The notes: generated by a model from the letters alone, not told the origin. A stretch of DNA of 64,000 nt from Streptomyces sp. AA1529 (GCF_000280905.1 NZ_ALAP01000033.1:1-64000); one strand, 5' to 3'; counted from the stretch's first letter, positions 31,565 to 40,865 are shown. Program-made: numbers and translations.

Positions 31565-33838
31565 ATGGTCTCGCCTGGCGGCAGGGGCGGCACGGCACCG
31601 GAGGCCGCGGGCGCGGGCCGGCTGCGCAGGCTGGGCGAGTGGTGCGCGCGGCACTGCGTCCTGGTCCTGGTGCTGTGGCTGGCCGCCCTGGGCGGACTGC
31701 AAGCCCTCAAGGCCACCGTCGGCGGGACCTACTCGGACGACTTCACGGTCTCCAGCGCGCAGTCCCAGCAGGGGCTCCGGGTACTGGGCAGGGCCGACCC
31801 GGGCGCGGCCGGTGTCGCCGCCGACGTCGTACTGCACTCCACGCGCTCGCTCACCGGCAGTGCGGACGAGATCGACGGCGCGGCCGGCTCGCTCCGGAAG
31901 CTGCCGCACGTGCTGTCCGTGCAGAACCCGCTGCCCGCCACCCCGGAGTCGAAGCCCACCGGAGCGCTCTCCTCGAACGGCCGCACCGGCTATCTGACCG
32001 TCCGCTTCGACACCAACCCGACCACGCTGGACTCCTCGTATCTGGACGGCGTCGACAGCGCCGTGGCACCGCTGCGGAAAGCGGGCGTCGAGGTCCAGTA
32101 CGGCGGTCCGCTCGGTGAGCTGGCCCGGCCTCGGGCCGACGACGTCCGCAGCGAGGCCATCGGTTTCGCCGTGGCGGTGGTGGTGCTCCTGGTGGGCTTC
32201 GGCAGTGTCCTCGCCGCCGGTGTCCCGCTGGTCGTCGCACTGGTCGCGGTCCTGGTCGGGCTCGGGTGCCTGGGCCTGGTGGCGCGCGCCGCCGCCTTCG
32301 CCGACGTGGCCCCGACGCTGGCGACGATGATCGGCATCGGCGTCGGGATCGACTACGCGCTCTTCCTGCTCACCCGGCACCGGCAGACCCTGCTCGACGG
32401 GACCGATCCGGTGCGGGCCGCCGGCCGGGCGGTGGCCACCAGCGGTCACGCGGTGGTGGTCTCGGGCTGCACGGTCGTCGTCGCCCTCGCCGGGCTGTAC
32501 GCCTCCCGGGTGTCGTTCATCGGGAAGCTCGGGCTGGCGGCCGGGATCACGGTCGTCACCGCGGTCGCCGGGGCCCTCACCCTGCTGCCGGCGCTGCTCG
32601 GCCTGGTCGGCGGCCGCATCGACCGCTACCGGGTGCGCACCCCCGTCGCCGAGGGCGGCAGCACCCCCGGGGACGCGGACGGCGCGCGGGCGGCGGGCGG
32701 CTGGCACCGGTACGCGCAGCGGGTCGAACGGCGGCCCTGGTGGTTCCTGCTCGGCGGGATCGTGGTCGTCGCGGTGCTGGCGGTCCCGGTGTTCTCGATG
32801 CGGCTGTCGCACATCGACGACGGCGCGGACCCGCCGGGTTTCACCGACAAGAAGGCGTACGACCTTCTCTCCTCGGGCTTCGGCCCGGGCGAGAACGGCA
32901 CGCTGACCGTCGTCGTCGACCAGAGCGCGGTACCCGGCGGCGACCGCGCCGCGCTCTCCGACAGCGTGCGCAAGGCCCTCGACGGCACCTCCGGCACCGC
33001 GCGGGTCACCCCGCCGGAGCCCGCCGGGAACGGCGACGCCCTGACCGCCACCGTCGTACCCCGCGGCGGACCGCAGGACGCCTCCACCACCCGGCTGTTC
33101 GACGAGCTGAAGAACGAGGTGCTGCCCCGGGCCGTCCGGGGATATCCGGCGCACACCTACGTGACCGGCACGACAGCCGCGCAGCTCGACTTCGTCCAGC
33201 TCGTCTCCGGCCGGCTCCCGCTCATCATCGGGGTGGTCGTCGCGCTCGCCCTGGTCATCATCCTGATCGTGTTCCGCGGCGTCCTCGTCGCCGTCAAGGC
33301 GGCCGTCCTCAACCTGCTGTCGATCGGCGCCTCCTACGGTGTCCTGGTCGCCGTCTTCCAGTGGGGCTGGGGCGGTCCGGCGCTGGGCGTCTCGGGCACG
33401 GTCCCCATCGAGAGCTACGTCCCGATGATGATGTTCGCCATCGTCTTCGGGCTGAGCATGGACTACGAGGTCTTCCTGCTCTCCCGGGTGCGGGCCGCCT
33501 GGGAGCGCACCGGGGACAGCAGGGGGAGCGTGGCCCACGGGCTGGAGCGCACCGCCCGGGTCATCACCTGCGCCGCACTGATCATGGCCAGCGTGTTCGC
33601 CGCGTTCATCCTCACGGACAACATCGTGGTCAAGATGATGGGCCTCGGACTGGCCGTCAGCGTGCTCATCGACGCCACGATCGTGCGGCTGCTGCTCGTA
33701 CCGGCGGTGCTGACGCTGCTCGGGCAGCGGGCCTGGTGGCTTCCGGGGTGGCTGGACCGACTGCTGCCGCACATGGAGCCCGAGGGGGAGCCGGAAGCGG
33801 CGCCGGGCACGGGCTCGCGGGGGAGTGCCGGGCGCTGA
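31565..33838 (+). CDS. MMPL-family RND transporter
   Basis: A protein of 757 aa with two homologous halves. Each half begins with one TM helix (VLVLVLWLAALGGL; WWFLLGGIVVVAVLAVPVF), then a large extracytoplasmic loop, then a 5-TM bundle. Internal signatures are GIGVGIDYALFLLTRHR in the first half and FGLSMDYEVFLLSRVR in the second, the proton-relay regions of MmpL-like exporters. The ATG at 31565 follows CGGGAGC. The family exports lipids, siderophores or drugs, and the substrate here is not deducible. It lies about 2.6 kb beyond the biosynthetic cluster and could serve as an exporter, but other accessory genes lie between them. Confidence 0.9.
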   Translation: MVSPGGRGGTAPEAAGAGRLRRLGEWCARHCVLVLVLWLAALGGLQALKATVGGTYSDDFTVSSAQSQQGLRVLGRADPGAAGVAADVVLHSTRSLTGSADEIDGAAGSLRKLPHVLSVQNPLPATPESKPTGALSSNGRTGYLTVRFDTNPTTLDSSYLDGVDSAVAPLRKAGVEVQYGGPLGELARPRADDVRSEAIGFAVAVVVLLVGFGSVLAAGVPLVVALVAVLVGLGCLGLVARAAAFADVAPTLATMIGIGVGIDYALFLLTRHRQTLLDGTDPVRAAGRAVATSGHAVVVSGCTVVVALAGLYASRVSFIGKLGLAAGITVVTAVAGALTLLPALLGLVGGRIDRYRVRTPVAEGGSTPGDADGARAAGGWHRYAQRVERRPWWFLLGGIVVVAVLAVPVFSMRLSHIDDGADPPGFTDKKAYDLLSSGFGPGENGTLTVVVDQSAVPGGDRAALSDSVRKALDGTSGTARVTPPEPAGNGDALTATVVPRGGPQDASTTRLFDELKNEVLPRAVRGYPAHTYVTGTTAAQLDFVQLVSGRLPLIIGVVVALALVIILIVFRGVLVAVKAAVLNLLSIGASYGVLVAVFQWGWGGPALGVSGTVPIESYVPMMMFAIVFGLSMDYEVFLLSRVRAAWERTGDSRGSVAHGLERTARVITCAALIMASVFAAFILTDNIVVKMMGLGLAVSVLIDATIVRLLLVPAVLTLLGQRAWWLPGWLDRLLPHMEPEGEPEAAPGTGSRGSAGR

Positions 33839-33890
33839 ACCGCGGATCCCGCGGGTGCGCGGGCCCGGGCGAGCGGCCGGCCGCGGACCG

Positions 33891-34781
33891 TCAGCTCCGC
33901 GGCCCGGCCCCGAGGACGTCGAGCAGCGCGCGGGTGGCCGGGCTGGGGTTGAACCGGCTCCACGCCAGATACTCGACGCGGCGCGGCCCCTCGACCACGG
34001 GGACCAGCGCAAGCTGCGGATCGTCGGCGGCCAGCGGCCGCACGAACGCCGACGGCAGCAGCGCGATCCCGAGCCCGCGCGCGATCAGCTGGGTGATCAG
34101 CTCGGCCACGCCCGCCTCGTACGCGATGTCCCTGGCCAGCCCGGCGGCGGCGAACGCCTGGTCGGTCTGGGCGCGGCCGGGCGAGCCGTCCCGGAAGTCC
34201 ACGAACGTCTCGTCCGCGACCTCGGCCAGGGTGACGCGGGAGGCGCCCGCCAGCCGGTGCCCGGCCGGCACCACCAGCACGTGCTCGTCGTGGTCGAGGA
34301 CGAGGGTCTCCACCCCGGCCGGCTGTTCGCCCTCCGGCAGGCCGAGGAAGACGATGTCCAGCTCGCCCTTCCGCACCGCGGCCGCCAGTTCGTCGCTGCT
34401 GCCCGCCTCCAGACTCACCCGCACCTCGGGGTAGCGGGCCCGGTAGCGCTGGAGCAGCTCGGGCACGTCGACGGCGGCGGTGGTCCGGATCATGCCGACC
34501 GCGAGGCGGCCGCGGACCGACCCGCCCGCGGCTGCGGCGTCGGCGACCGCGCGGTCGGCCGCCGCCAGGCACTCGCGCGCGCCGACGAGGAACGCCGCCC
34601 CGGCACCGGTCAGTTCGGTACGGCGGCTGGACCGGGCGAACAGCGTGACGCCCAGCTCCCGTTCGAGCCCGGCGATCCGGTGGCTGAGCGAGGACTGCAC
34701 CACATGGCACCGCTCGGCGGCGCGGGTGAAGTTGCGGGTCTCGGCGAGAGCGACGACGTACCGGAGCTGCTGGAGGTCCAT
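33891..34781 (-). CDS. LysR-family transcriptional regulator
   Basis: A protein of 296 aa starting MDLQQLRYVVALAET, the classic LysR N-terminus. The winged helix-turn-helix is at residues 15-60 (FTRAAERCHVVQSSLSHRIAGLE). The remainder is a PBP2-like effector domain, including RGLGIALLPSAF near the end. An upstream in-frame ATG at 34802 would add seven residues. It is divergent from the EamA transporter gene, with a 20-bp inverted repeat between them. That is the standard arrangement for LysR control of a neighbouring gene and of its own transcription. Confidence 0.92.
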   Translation of the reverse strand: MDLQQLRYVVALAETRNFTRAAERCHVVQSSLSHRIAGLERELGVTLFARSSRRTELTGAGAAFLVGARECLAAADRAVADAAAAGGSVRGRLAVGMIRTTAAVDVPELLQRYRARYPEVRVSLEAGSSDELAAAVRKGELDIVFLGLPEGEQPAGVETLVLDHDEHVLVVPAGHRLAGASRVTLAEVADETFVDFRDGSPGRAQTDQAFAAAGLARDIAYEAGVAELITQLIARGLGIALLPSAFVRPLAADDPQLALVPVVEGPRRVEYLAWSRFNPSPATRALLDVLGAGPRS

Positions 34782-34800
34782 TCGGCAATCGTTTCGCTTC

Positions 34801-34820
34801 ATGGTTGTCATCGCAACCAT
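34801..34820. promoter_or_regulatory. candidate LysR operator, 7-6-7 inverted repeat
   Basis: ATGGTTG-TCATCG-CAACCAT is a perfect inverted repeat of two 7-bp arms in the 78-bp divergent region between the lysR and EamA starts. It is AT-rich relative to its surroundings. Dyads of this size in such a position are typical LysR-type recognition sites. The link to this regulator is inferred from position. Confidence 0.6.
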
Positions 34821-34859
34821 GCTTTGAATGCATGGCCAGTCCGGGTCGACACTCCCCGT

Positions 34860-35897
34860 ATGAACACTCCTGCCGAGGTGTCGCCGGGGGCGCCGCCCTC
34901 GTCCGCGCAGCGGGCGGCAACCGTCGCGCTGACTGCGCTCGCCCCCGCTTCCTGGGGCACCACCTACGTCGTGACAACGGAACTGCTGCCGCCCGGCCAC
35001 CCGTTGTTCGCCGGGCTGCTGCGCGCCCTGCCCGCCGGGCTGCTCGCCCTGGCCCTCACCCGGGTGCTCCCGCGCGGGCACTGGTGGTGGAAGGCCGTCG
35101 TCCTCGGCACGCTCAACATCGGCGCCCTGCCGCTGCTGTTCGTGGCGGCCGAACGCCTTCCCGGCGGCGTGGCCGCCACGCTGGGCGCCGCCCAGCCGCT
35201 GCTCGTGGCCGCGGCGGGAATCGCGGTGCTCCGCGAACGGCCGACGCTGTGGCGCCTGGCCTGGGGCCTGCTCGGCGTACTCGGTGTCGGCCTCGTCGTG
35301 CTCGGTCCGCAGGCCCGACTGGACCCCGTCGGGGTGCTCTCGGGGCTCGGGCACACCACCGCCATGGCCGGCGGTGTCGTTCTCACCAAACGCTGGGGGC
35401 GGCCGCCCGGCGTCGGCCCCATGGCGCTGGCCGGCTGGCAGCTGGCGGTCGGCGGCCTGCTGCTGCTCCCGCTCACCCTTGCCGTCGAGGGGGTGCCCGA
35501 GCGGATCGACGCCGGAGCCGTCGCCGGCTACCTGTGGCTCGGCAGCATGGGCGGACTGATCGCCTATGCGCTGTGGTTCCGCGGCATCGCCACCCTGCCG
35601 GTCAGCGCCTCGGCGCCGCTGGTGCTGCTCTCCCCGCTGGTCGCGACCGTCATCGGCCTGGTGATGGGCGAGTCGCTGAGCCTGCCCCAGACCGGTGGTT
35701 TCGTCCTCGCCCTGATCGCCATGCTCGCCGCCCAGTTCGCGCCCGCCGACCTGTTCGGGCGCCGCCGCACCCGCGGTTCGCCCGCCGCGGTCCCGGCCCG
35801 GGAGGACCGGCCCCGGGCCGCCCCGGTGCGCACCGGGGCGGAAGACCCCCTGCAAGCAGTCCGGGAAGACCGGCTGCCGGAAGGACGACCCCGATGA
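34860..35897 (+). CDS. EamA/DMT-superfamily permease (10 TM)
   Basis: A protein of 345 aa from the ATG at 34860. It has ten hydrophobic helices in two EamA repeats: TALAPASWGTTYVVT opens the first, and GLGHTTAMAGGVVLTKRWG with a GSMGGLIAYALWFRGI segment marks the second. Glu/Arg signatures such as AAERLPGG and MGESLSLPQ follow family pattern. The 50-residue hydrophilic C-terminal tail is an extension. Members export amino acids, metabolites or drugs. It is divergent from the LysR gene and overlaps the next gene (ATGA), so the regulator probably controls a two-gene exporter/reductase operon. Confidence 0.9.
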   Translation: MNTPAEVSPGAPPSSAQRAATVALTALAPASWGTTYVVTTELLPPGHPLFAGLLRALPAGLLALALTRVLPRGHWWWKAVVLGTLNIGALPLLFVAAERLPGGVAATLGAAQPLLVAAAGIAVLRERPTLWRLAWGLLGVLGVGLVVLGPQARLDPVGVLSGLGHTTAMAGGVVLTKRWGRPPGVGPMALAGWQLAVGGLLLLPLTLAVEGVPERIDAGAVAGYLWLGSMGGLIAYALWFRGIATLPVSASAPLVLLSPLVATVIGLVMGESLSLPQTGGFVLALIAMLAAQFAPADLFGRRRTRGSPAAVPAREDRPRAAPVRTGAEDPLQAVREDRLPEGRPR

Positions 35898-36565
35898 AGA
35901 AGACGATGACGATCGCCGTGCTCGGCGCCACCGGAATGGTCGGCAGCAGAACGGTCCGGGAGGCCGTAGCCCGCGGACACCGGGTGCTCGCCGTCTCCCG
36001 GAAGCCCGTCGGCGACGACCCGGCCGTGACACCCGTCGCGGTGGACGTGAGCGACGCGCACGCCCTGCGCGAGGTGCTGACCGACCCGCCGGGACCCGGC
36101 GCACCGGACGCCGTCGTACTGACCGTGCGGACCGAGCCGGCCGACCGGGAGTTCCTGGTCGGCACCACACGCACGGTGCTGGAGATCGCCGCGCGGCGCG
36201 GCATCCGCGTCCTCGTCGTCGGCGGCGCCGGGGCGCTGCGCAGCCCGGAGGACGCCGAACTGCTGGTGGCCGACAACCCCCGGTACGTGCCGGCCGAATT
36301 GCGGCCCGTCGCCACCGCCGGGGTGGCCCAGCTGCGGGCCTGCCAGGAGAGCGCCCACGCCGACTGGGTCTACCTGAGCCCGCCGGGCCTGCTGGAGCCC
36401 GGCGCCCGCACCGGCCGCTACCGCCGCGGCACCGGCACCATGCTGACCGCCGCCGACGGCCGGCCGTGGATCAGCGCCGAGGACCTGGCGGTGGCCGCAC
36501 TCGACGAGTTGGAGAGCCCCGGGCCCGACCGCCACCTCACGGTCGTCCACCGCGAAGCGGACTGA
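35894..36565 (+). CDS. NAD(P)-binding protein, NmrA/atypical SDR family
   Basis: A protein of 223 aa; the ATG lies in the ATGA overlap with the permease stop. The N-terminus is a dinucleotide fold, IAVLGATGMVGSRTVREA, with AVSRKP closing the second strand. VVVGGAGALRSPED and WVYLSPPGLLEPGARTG are typical of NAD(H)-binding YwnB/NmrA-like proteins. The classical SDR YxxxK pair is not evident. It may be a redox sensor or a small-molecule reductase; no substrate can be given. Co-transcribed with the permease. Confidence 0.88.
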   Translation: MKKTMTIAVLGATGMVGSRTVREAVARGHRVLAVSRKPVGDDPAVTPVAVDVSDAHALREVLTDPPGPGAPDAVVLTVRTEPADREFLVGTTRTVLEIAARRGIRVLVVGGAGALRSPEDAELLVADNPRYVPAELRPVATAGVAQLRACQESAHADWVYLSPPGLLEPGARTGRYRRGTGTMLTAADGRPWISAEDLAVAALDELESPGPDRHLTVVHREAD

Positions 36566-36573
36566 CCGCCGCA

Positions 36574-36613
36574 GGACCGGGGAACGGCCCGCAAGCCGGC
36601 CGTTCCCCGGTCC
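36574..36613 (+). terminator. perfect 16-bp hairpin after the NmrA-like gene
   Basis: The arm GGACCGGGGAACGGCC at 36574-36589 pairs exactly with 36598-36613 across an 8-nt loop (CGCAAGCC). It lies 9 nt after the stop and should end the permease/NmrA transcript before the sigma-factor fusion gene. Confidence 0.75.
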
Positions 36614-36769
36614 GGAACGGCCCGCCCCGCTTCCGCACTTCCCTTCCTCCCCGTACGGCCTCTCCCCGCCGGAGCCGGTGAAGAGATTTCTGTTATAGAA
36701 GTCCGATCCGCTCGTCTCTCCATATAGGTGGGGACAGATGTCCGAGCCCAGAGGGAGAGTGGAGAGAAC

Positions 36770-38350
36770 GTGAGCAGCAGTGTCATCGACGCCGCCGTGA
36801 TCGAGGCGGCGCAGGCCGGGGACGAACGGGCACGGGAACTGGTCGCTGCGAAGTCCCTGCCGCTGGTCCACAACATCGTCGGCCGGAGCCTGCCCGGAGA
36901 TGCCGACGTGGACGACGTCACGCAGGAGACCATGCTGCACGCGCTCGCCAAGCTGGACACCCTGCGCGACCCCGGCCGCTTCAGGTCCTGGCTGGCCGCC
37001 ATCACCATGAACCAGATACGCGGCCACCGGCGGAAGGACCCGGGAGTGCTGCACGACACCGACGAGATCCGCGGACTCCCCGACCCCCGCGCCGACTTCG
37101 TCGACGCGACCATCACCCGGCTCGGACTCTCCGGCCAGTGCCGGGAGGTGGCCGAAGCCACCCGGTGGCTGGAGCCGGACGACCGGACGCTGCTGTCCCT
37201 GTGGTGGCTGGAGAGCACCGGGGAACTCACCAGGACGGACGTCGCGGCCGCACTCGAGATCACCCCCCAGCACACCGCCGTACGCGTCCAGCGGATGAAG
37301 GCGCAGCTGGAAGTGGGCCGGGTCGTCGTCCGGGCGCTGGCGGCCGAACCCTCCTGCGTGCTGCTCCAGTCGCTCCTCGAAGGGTGGGACGGCGAACCGT
37401 CCGGACTGTGGCGCAAGCGGATCGCCCGGCACGCCCGCGAGTGCACCGTCTGCTCCGGCCACTCGTCCGGACTCGTCCCCGCCGAACGGCTGCTCGTCGG
37501 ACTCGCACTGGTCCCTCCGCCGGCCGCGCTGTGCGCCCGCTGGACGCCGGGACACCCGGAGGTGGCGGCCGAGCCGACCGCAGCCGGACACTCCCTGGAC
37601 TCCGCGCCCGGCCGGGCGTCGGCACGCCGGGCGCAGCAGCGCGGGCGGCGCGCCCGACGGCGCACGGCCCTCGCCGTCGCCGCCGTGCTGGCGACGGCGG
37701 GCGGCACCGGAGCCTTCCTGCTGATCCCCGACCCGCCCGAGGGCCGCGACACCGCTTCGCCGACCCGCTCCGAGGACGGGATAGGGTCCCTCTCCCGGCC
37801 CAGCCCGTCGTCGAGCCCGTCCCCGAGCTCCTCGTCCGCCTCCCCCTCGCCCTCCGCCTCCCCCAGGACCACGTCGGCCAGTCCCTCGCCCTCCCGCACC
37901 GGGCCCCGCCGCACCCCGCGCCGTGCGCCCGCCACCCCGGCGCCCCCGCCCGCCGACCCGGCCGGCGGGAGCTACGCGCAGCAGGTGACCAGCCTGGTCA
38001 ACGCCGAACGGGCCAAGAAAGGATGCGGTCCCGTCGGCAGCAACGCGACCCTCGACAAGGCCGCGCTCGGGCACTCCCGCGACATGGACGCCCGCGACTA
38101 CTTCTCCCACCAGAGCCCCGACGGCAAGGGCCCGGGCGACCGCATCACCGCGGCCGGCTACCGCTGGAGCACCGTCGGCGAGAACATAGCCCGCGGCCAG
38201 CGCACCCCGGCCCAGGTCATGGAGGGCTGGATGAACAGCCCCGGGCACCGGGCCAACATCCTCAACTGCTCCTACAAGGAGATCGGCGTCGGCTACCACG
38301 ACGCACCGGGCGGCCCCTGGTGGACCCAGGCCTTCGCGGCGAAGGGCTGA
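36770..38350 (+). CDS. ECF sigma factor-ZAS-TM-CAP/SCP fusion protein
   Basis: A protein of 526 aa from the GTG at 36770, just after GGGAGAGTGGAGAG; a GTG at 36728 is a possible earlier start. Residues about 10-95 are sigma region 2 (DVDDVTQETMLHALAKLDTL; FRSWLAAITMNQIRGHRRK). Residues about 125-185 are region 4-like with a helix-turn-helix (LTRTDVAAALEITPQHTAVRVQRMK). His221-x3-Cys225-x2-Cys228 fits the zinc-binding HxxxCxxC motif of anti-sigma factors. One TM helix spans about 297-320, then a Pro/Ser-rich wall linker (330-395), then a CAP domain (about 402-526: YAQQVTSLVNAERAKKGCG, YFSHQSPDG, GENIARGQRTPAQVMEGWM, SPGHRANILN). Sigma factor, anti-sigma-like module and extracellular sensor or enzyme are thus in one chain. 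No separate anti-sigma gene is adjacent. Confidence 0.88.
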   Translation: MSSSVIDAAVIEAAQAGDERARELVAAKSLPLVHNIVGRSLPGDADVDDVTQETMLHALAKLDTLRDPGRFRSWLAAITMNQIRGHRRKDPGVLHDTDEIRGLPDPRADFVDATITRLGLSGQCREVAEATRWLEPDDRTLLSLWWLESTGELTRTDVAAALEITPQHTAVRVQRMKAQLEVGRVVVRALAAEPSCVLLQSLLEGWDGEPSGLWRKRIARHARECTVCSGHSSGLVPAERLLVGLALVPPPAALCARWTPGHPEVAAEPTAAGHSLDSAPGRASARRAQQRGRRARRRTALAVAAVLATAGGTGAFLLIPDPPEGRDTASPTRSEDGIGSLSRPSPSSSPSPSSSSASPSPSASPRTTSASPSPSRTGPRRTPRRAPATPAPPPADPAGGSYAQQVTSLVNAERAKKGCGPVGSNATLDKAALGHSRDMDARDYFSHQSPDGKGPGDRITAAGYRWSTVGENIARGQRTPAQVMEGWMNSPGHRANILNCSYKEIGVGYHDAPGGPWWTQAFAAKG

Positions 38351-38618
38351 GCCCGGTACCACGGCACGCCGTCCCGGTTCCGGGGATTCCGCTGCTGAAC
38401 CGGGTCCGTCCGGGACCGGGCCCGGGTTCCGGACCGCGGCCCTCGTGCCCTCGGCGCCGACTGCGCCCGTGGCGTTCGATGCACGTGCTCCCCCGATGCA
38501 CTCTGCAACGGCATGCACAGCTCGGGCGGGACGGTGGTGTCGAAGATGAAGGTCGTGCCGGCCGGGGAAGACCGTGACAGAGCTGACAGCCCCGGAGCCG
38601 CAGGTCAGGGCCTGGAGC

Positions 38619-38684
38619 TCAGCATTCGATGGCGTTCACCGCGAGCCCGCCGCGCGCGGTCTCCTTGTACTTGACCTTCACGTC
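38619..38684. repeat. attachment-site repeat, left copy (displaced sdaA 3' end)
   Basis: These 66 bp match 42201-42266 at 61 positions, with an identical 34-bp core at 38647-38680 (equivalent to 42229-42262). The offset is 3582 bp. On the - strand it encodes [19 protein letters not shown] and a stop, the same tail as SdaA apart from one residue. I interpret it as the original chromosomal sdaA terminus pushed away by insertion of an element. Confidence 0.85.
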
Positions 38685-38750
38685 AGCCGCCTCCTGGAGG
38701 AGCTCCTCGACTTGCGGATTCACGCTCAGCTTGGTGACCGGCAGTGCGGC

Positions 38751-38770
38751 CAGGGACTTCTCAGGGACCT
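38751..38770. repeat. 11-bp-spaced direct repeat pair near left att
   Basis: CAGGGACTT at 38751-38759 and CAGGGACCT at 38762-38770 lie 11 bp apart, 66 bp inside the left att repeat. A near-identical pair sits 71 bp inside the right att. The symmetric placement suggests integrase arm-type sites. The left pair also encodes part of the integrase C-terminus. Confidence 0.5.
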
Positions 38771-39817
38771 TCCGCCCCCGCCGGTTCGGGGCGAGCCAGG
38801 AGTCCATGGCCGCGAGGCCACGCCTGCCCGCCTCCGGCATGAAGTGAGCGTAGTGGTCGAGTGTGACCTTGGGGGAGGAGTGGCCGAGCCACTCTGCGAG
38901 GCTGACGATGGACTCGCCCGCTTCGAGTTGCACGCTGGCATAGGTGTGACGCAGGACGTGGTACATATCCTCGCGGGACACCTCGTAGACGGGGTGCTTG
39001 CGGGCCCGTTGGCCGTGCTCTTCACCTTCTCGCCGACGATCTTGATCAGGCCGGCAGAGGCCAGCGCGGGCTTCCACGAGCGCTCGTTCCAGGTGTTGTA
39101 CTTGATCGGGTTGTCGTGGGAAGTGGTGAGGACGAGGTTCACCGTCACGGGTTTCCGCTGTCGGGCTTCCGACGGTGTCTCGGGAGCCTCGGGGGTTGCG
39201 CCACGGGAGAGTGCATTCGGTGGAGGGGAACCGCCGGAAATGCTCCCGAGCGCGCAGGGCTAGGTTCGGAGAGAGCGGAGCCGTCCTCGTCTTCTGCCCC
39301 TTCGGCAGGCAGAAGTATGGCCGGGCCTTCGCGTCCCAGCGAAGCTGCCGCCGGATGTGCACGACGCCAGCCTCGATGTCGAAGTCCTCTTCAGCGAGCC
39401 CGAAGGTTTCGCCTTGACGGAGTCCGGCTCCGAGCCCGACGTCGACCGCCAGGTGATACCGCTCCTGGAGGCCAGCCCGTACGGCGTCGACCGTCGCGCG
39501 GCGCCACGCTTTGGCCTTCTTCCGGGTACGCCTCGGAGCCTTCACCGTACGGAACTGCTTGCACGGGCTCTTGAGGATGCGCTTGTCGTCGACGGCCGCA
39601 TTGAAGATGGTCGTGAGGTGAATCCAGACCACCTCGGCGGTAGAGGCTTCGACCCGAAAGAGGAGCTGCCCCTTGAAAGTATGACGAGGGTGACAGCTGC
39701 TGATGAGGCGGCCGCTGCTGCCGCGACCGGCAAGCTGTCGGAGCCCGAGAGGTAGGAACTGCGCCGGGTGCGCGAGGAGATTGCCCGCCGTCAGGCGGGG
39801 AACCCGACGCAATCGAT

Positions 39818-40830
39818 CTACGCCGCTGCCTGCAGCCCGCGTTGGGCCGCTCGCTCCGGGCCGCCACCCAGGAGCCAGGCCAAGAGCGCGGCAGCACTGG
39901 AACCCACGCCCACCCAGCAGGCGCCGTACCAGCCCCAGTGGTCGTATGCCTGCGCCGACAAGGCCGCCCCCGCGGCACCGCCCAGCGCGAACGAGGTCAT
40001 GTAGCCGCTGGCGATACGTGCTCGTGCAGCGGGATTCACCTCGTACACCACGCTCTGGTTGGTCACATGGACTGCCTGGATCGCTGCATCCATGATCACG
40101 GCGCCCACCACGAGCCAGACGATCTGGGTGCGGCCGACTGCCAGCACCCCGAAGGACAGGCCGAGCACAACGAGGCCGACGCCCGTCGACTGCCAGCGCC
40201 GGTGACGGAACCGGTCGATGAACCGGCCACCGGATGAGGTCATCAGCGCTCCAGCCACCCCCGACAGTGCGAAGACACCGATGCCCACCTGGCCGTACGG
40301 GAACGGCGGGCGGGCCAGGAGAAAGGCAATGCTGGTTCAGAAAGCCGTGAACGTCCCCATCGCGCAGGCACCCAGGAAGCAGCGGGTACGCAGGATCGGG
40401 TAGCGGCGGAACTGGGTCAGTACGGAGAGCACCTGGGTGCCGTAGGGCGTACCCAGCGCCGGTTTCTCTCCGGACACGAGGGAAGGGATGGCCAACGCCG
40501 CGGCGGCCATCAGCACGGCCGCCACCACGTACACGGTGCGCCATCCGCCCACCGCGGCGATGAGGCCGGCCACGGTTCGTGACAGGAGGATGCCGAAGAG
40601 CACCCCGCCCATGACGATGCCGAGCGCGCGCCCGCGTGTCGCGTCGTCGGCGAGACCTGCGGTGTACGCCGACAGGATTGGGAATCGCCACCGCACCCAC
40701 ACCGATCACGAAGGACAGCACCGCCCCAGACCACGGTGGGAGCCACCGCACTGCCCGCCAGAGCTAGGGGGTTGGCAGTGAACAGGCACGTCAGCAGCGT
40801 ACGGCGGCGCATGATGTCTGCGGCAGGCAC
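39818..40830 (-). pseudogene. MFS transporter, broken into several frames
   Basis: Three - strand fragments read in order as one major facilitator of about 12 TM. The N-terminus MRRRTLLTCLFTANPLALAG (from about 40815) passes into SFVIGVGAVAIP in another frame. ILSAYTAGLADDATRGRALG to FLGACAMGTFTAF (40700-40340) follows, ending at a stop. IGVFALSGVAGALMTSSGGRF to LLAWLLGGGP (40290-39830) completes it. The motif GGRFIDRFRHRR is the conserved MFS loop. At least two frameshifts and one internal stop separate the pieces, so a working protein is not expected. Nothing recognisable is encoded between 39690 and 39818. Confidence 0.82.
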
Positions 40831-40865
40831 GACATCTCATCGGAGGTGGGGGAAGGGCGGCATTC

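Larger units (their letters stand above)
38619..39690 (-). pseudogene. tyrosine recombinase (integrase), 5'-truncated and frameshifted
   Basis: The - strand shows a phage/ICE-type integrase catalytic domain. The visible residues are the Arg in GLGAGLRQGETFGL, HVLRHTYASVQ, and the His/Tyr box LGHSSPKVTLDHYAH. The reading frame is broken twice. Near 39196-39210, at a run of C, the frame shifts to ARQRKPVTVNLVLTTSHDN. Near 39000 it returns to RKHPVYEVSREDMYH. The N-terminal core-binding domain is mostly missing: homology starts only around FKGQLLFR (about 39680). The C-terminus runs through the att repeat and ends in the SdaA tail. Two compensating indels could be sequencing errors, but the truncation and the broken neighbour favour real decay. 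Confidence 0.8.

Noticed and set aside
39357..39755. A + strand ORF inside the integrase pseudogene
   Set aside because: No recognisable domain; it lies opposite clear integrase homology and is best explained as chance.
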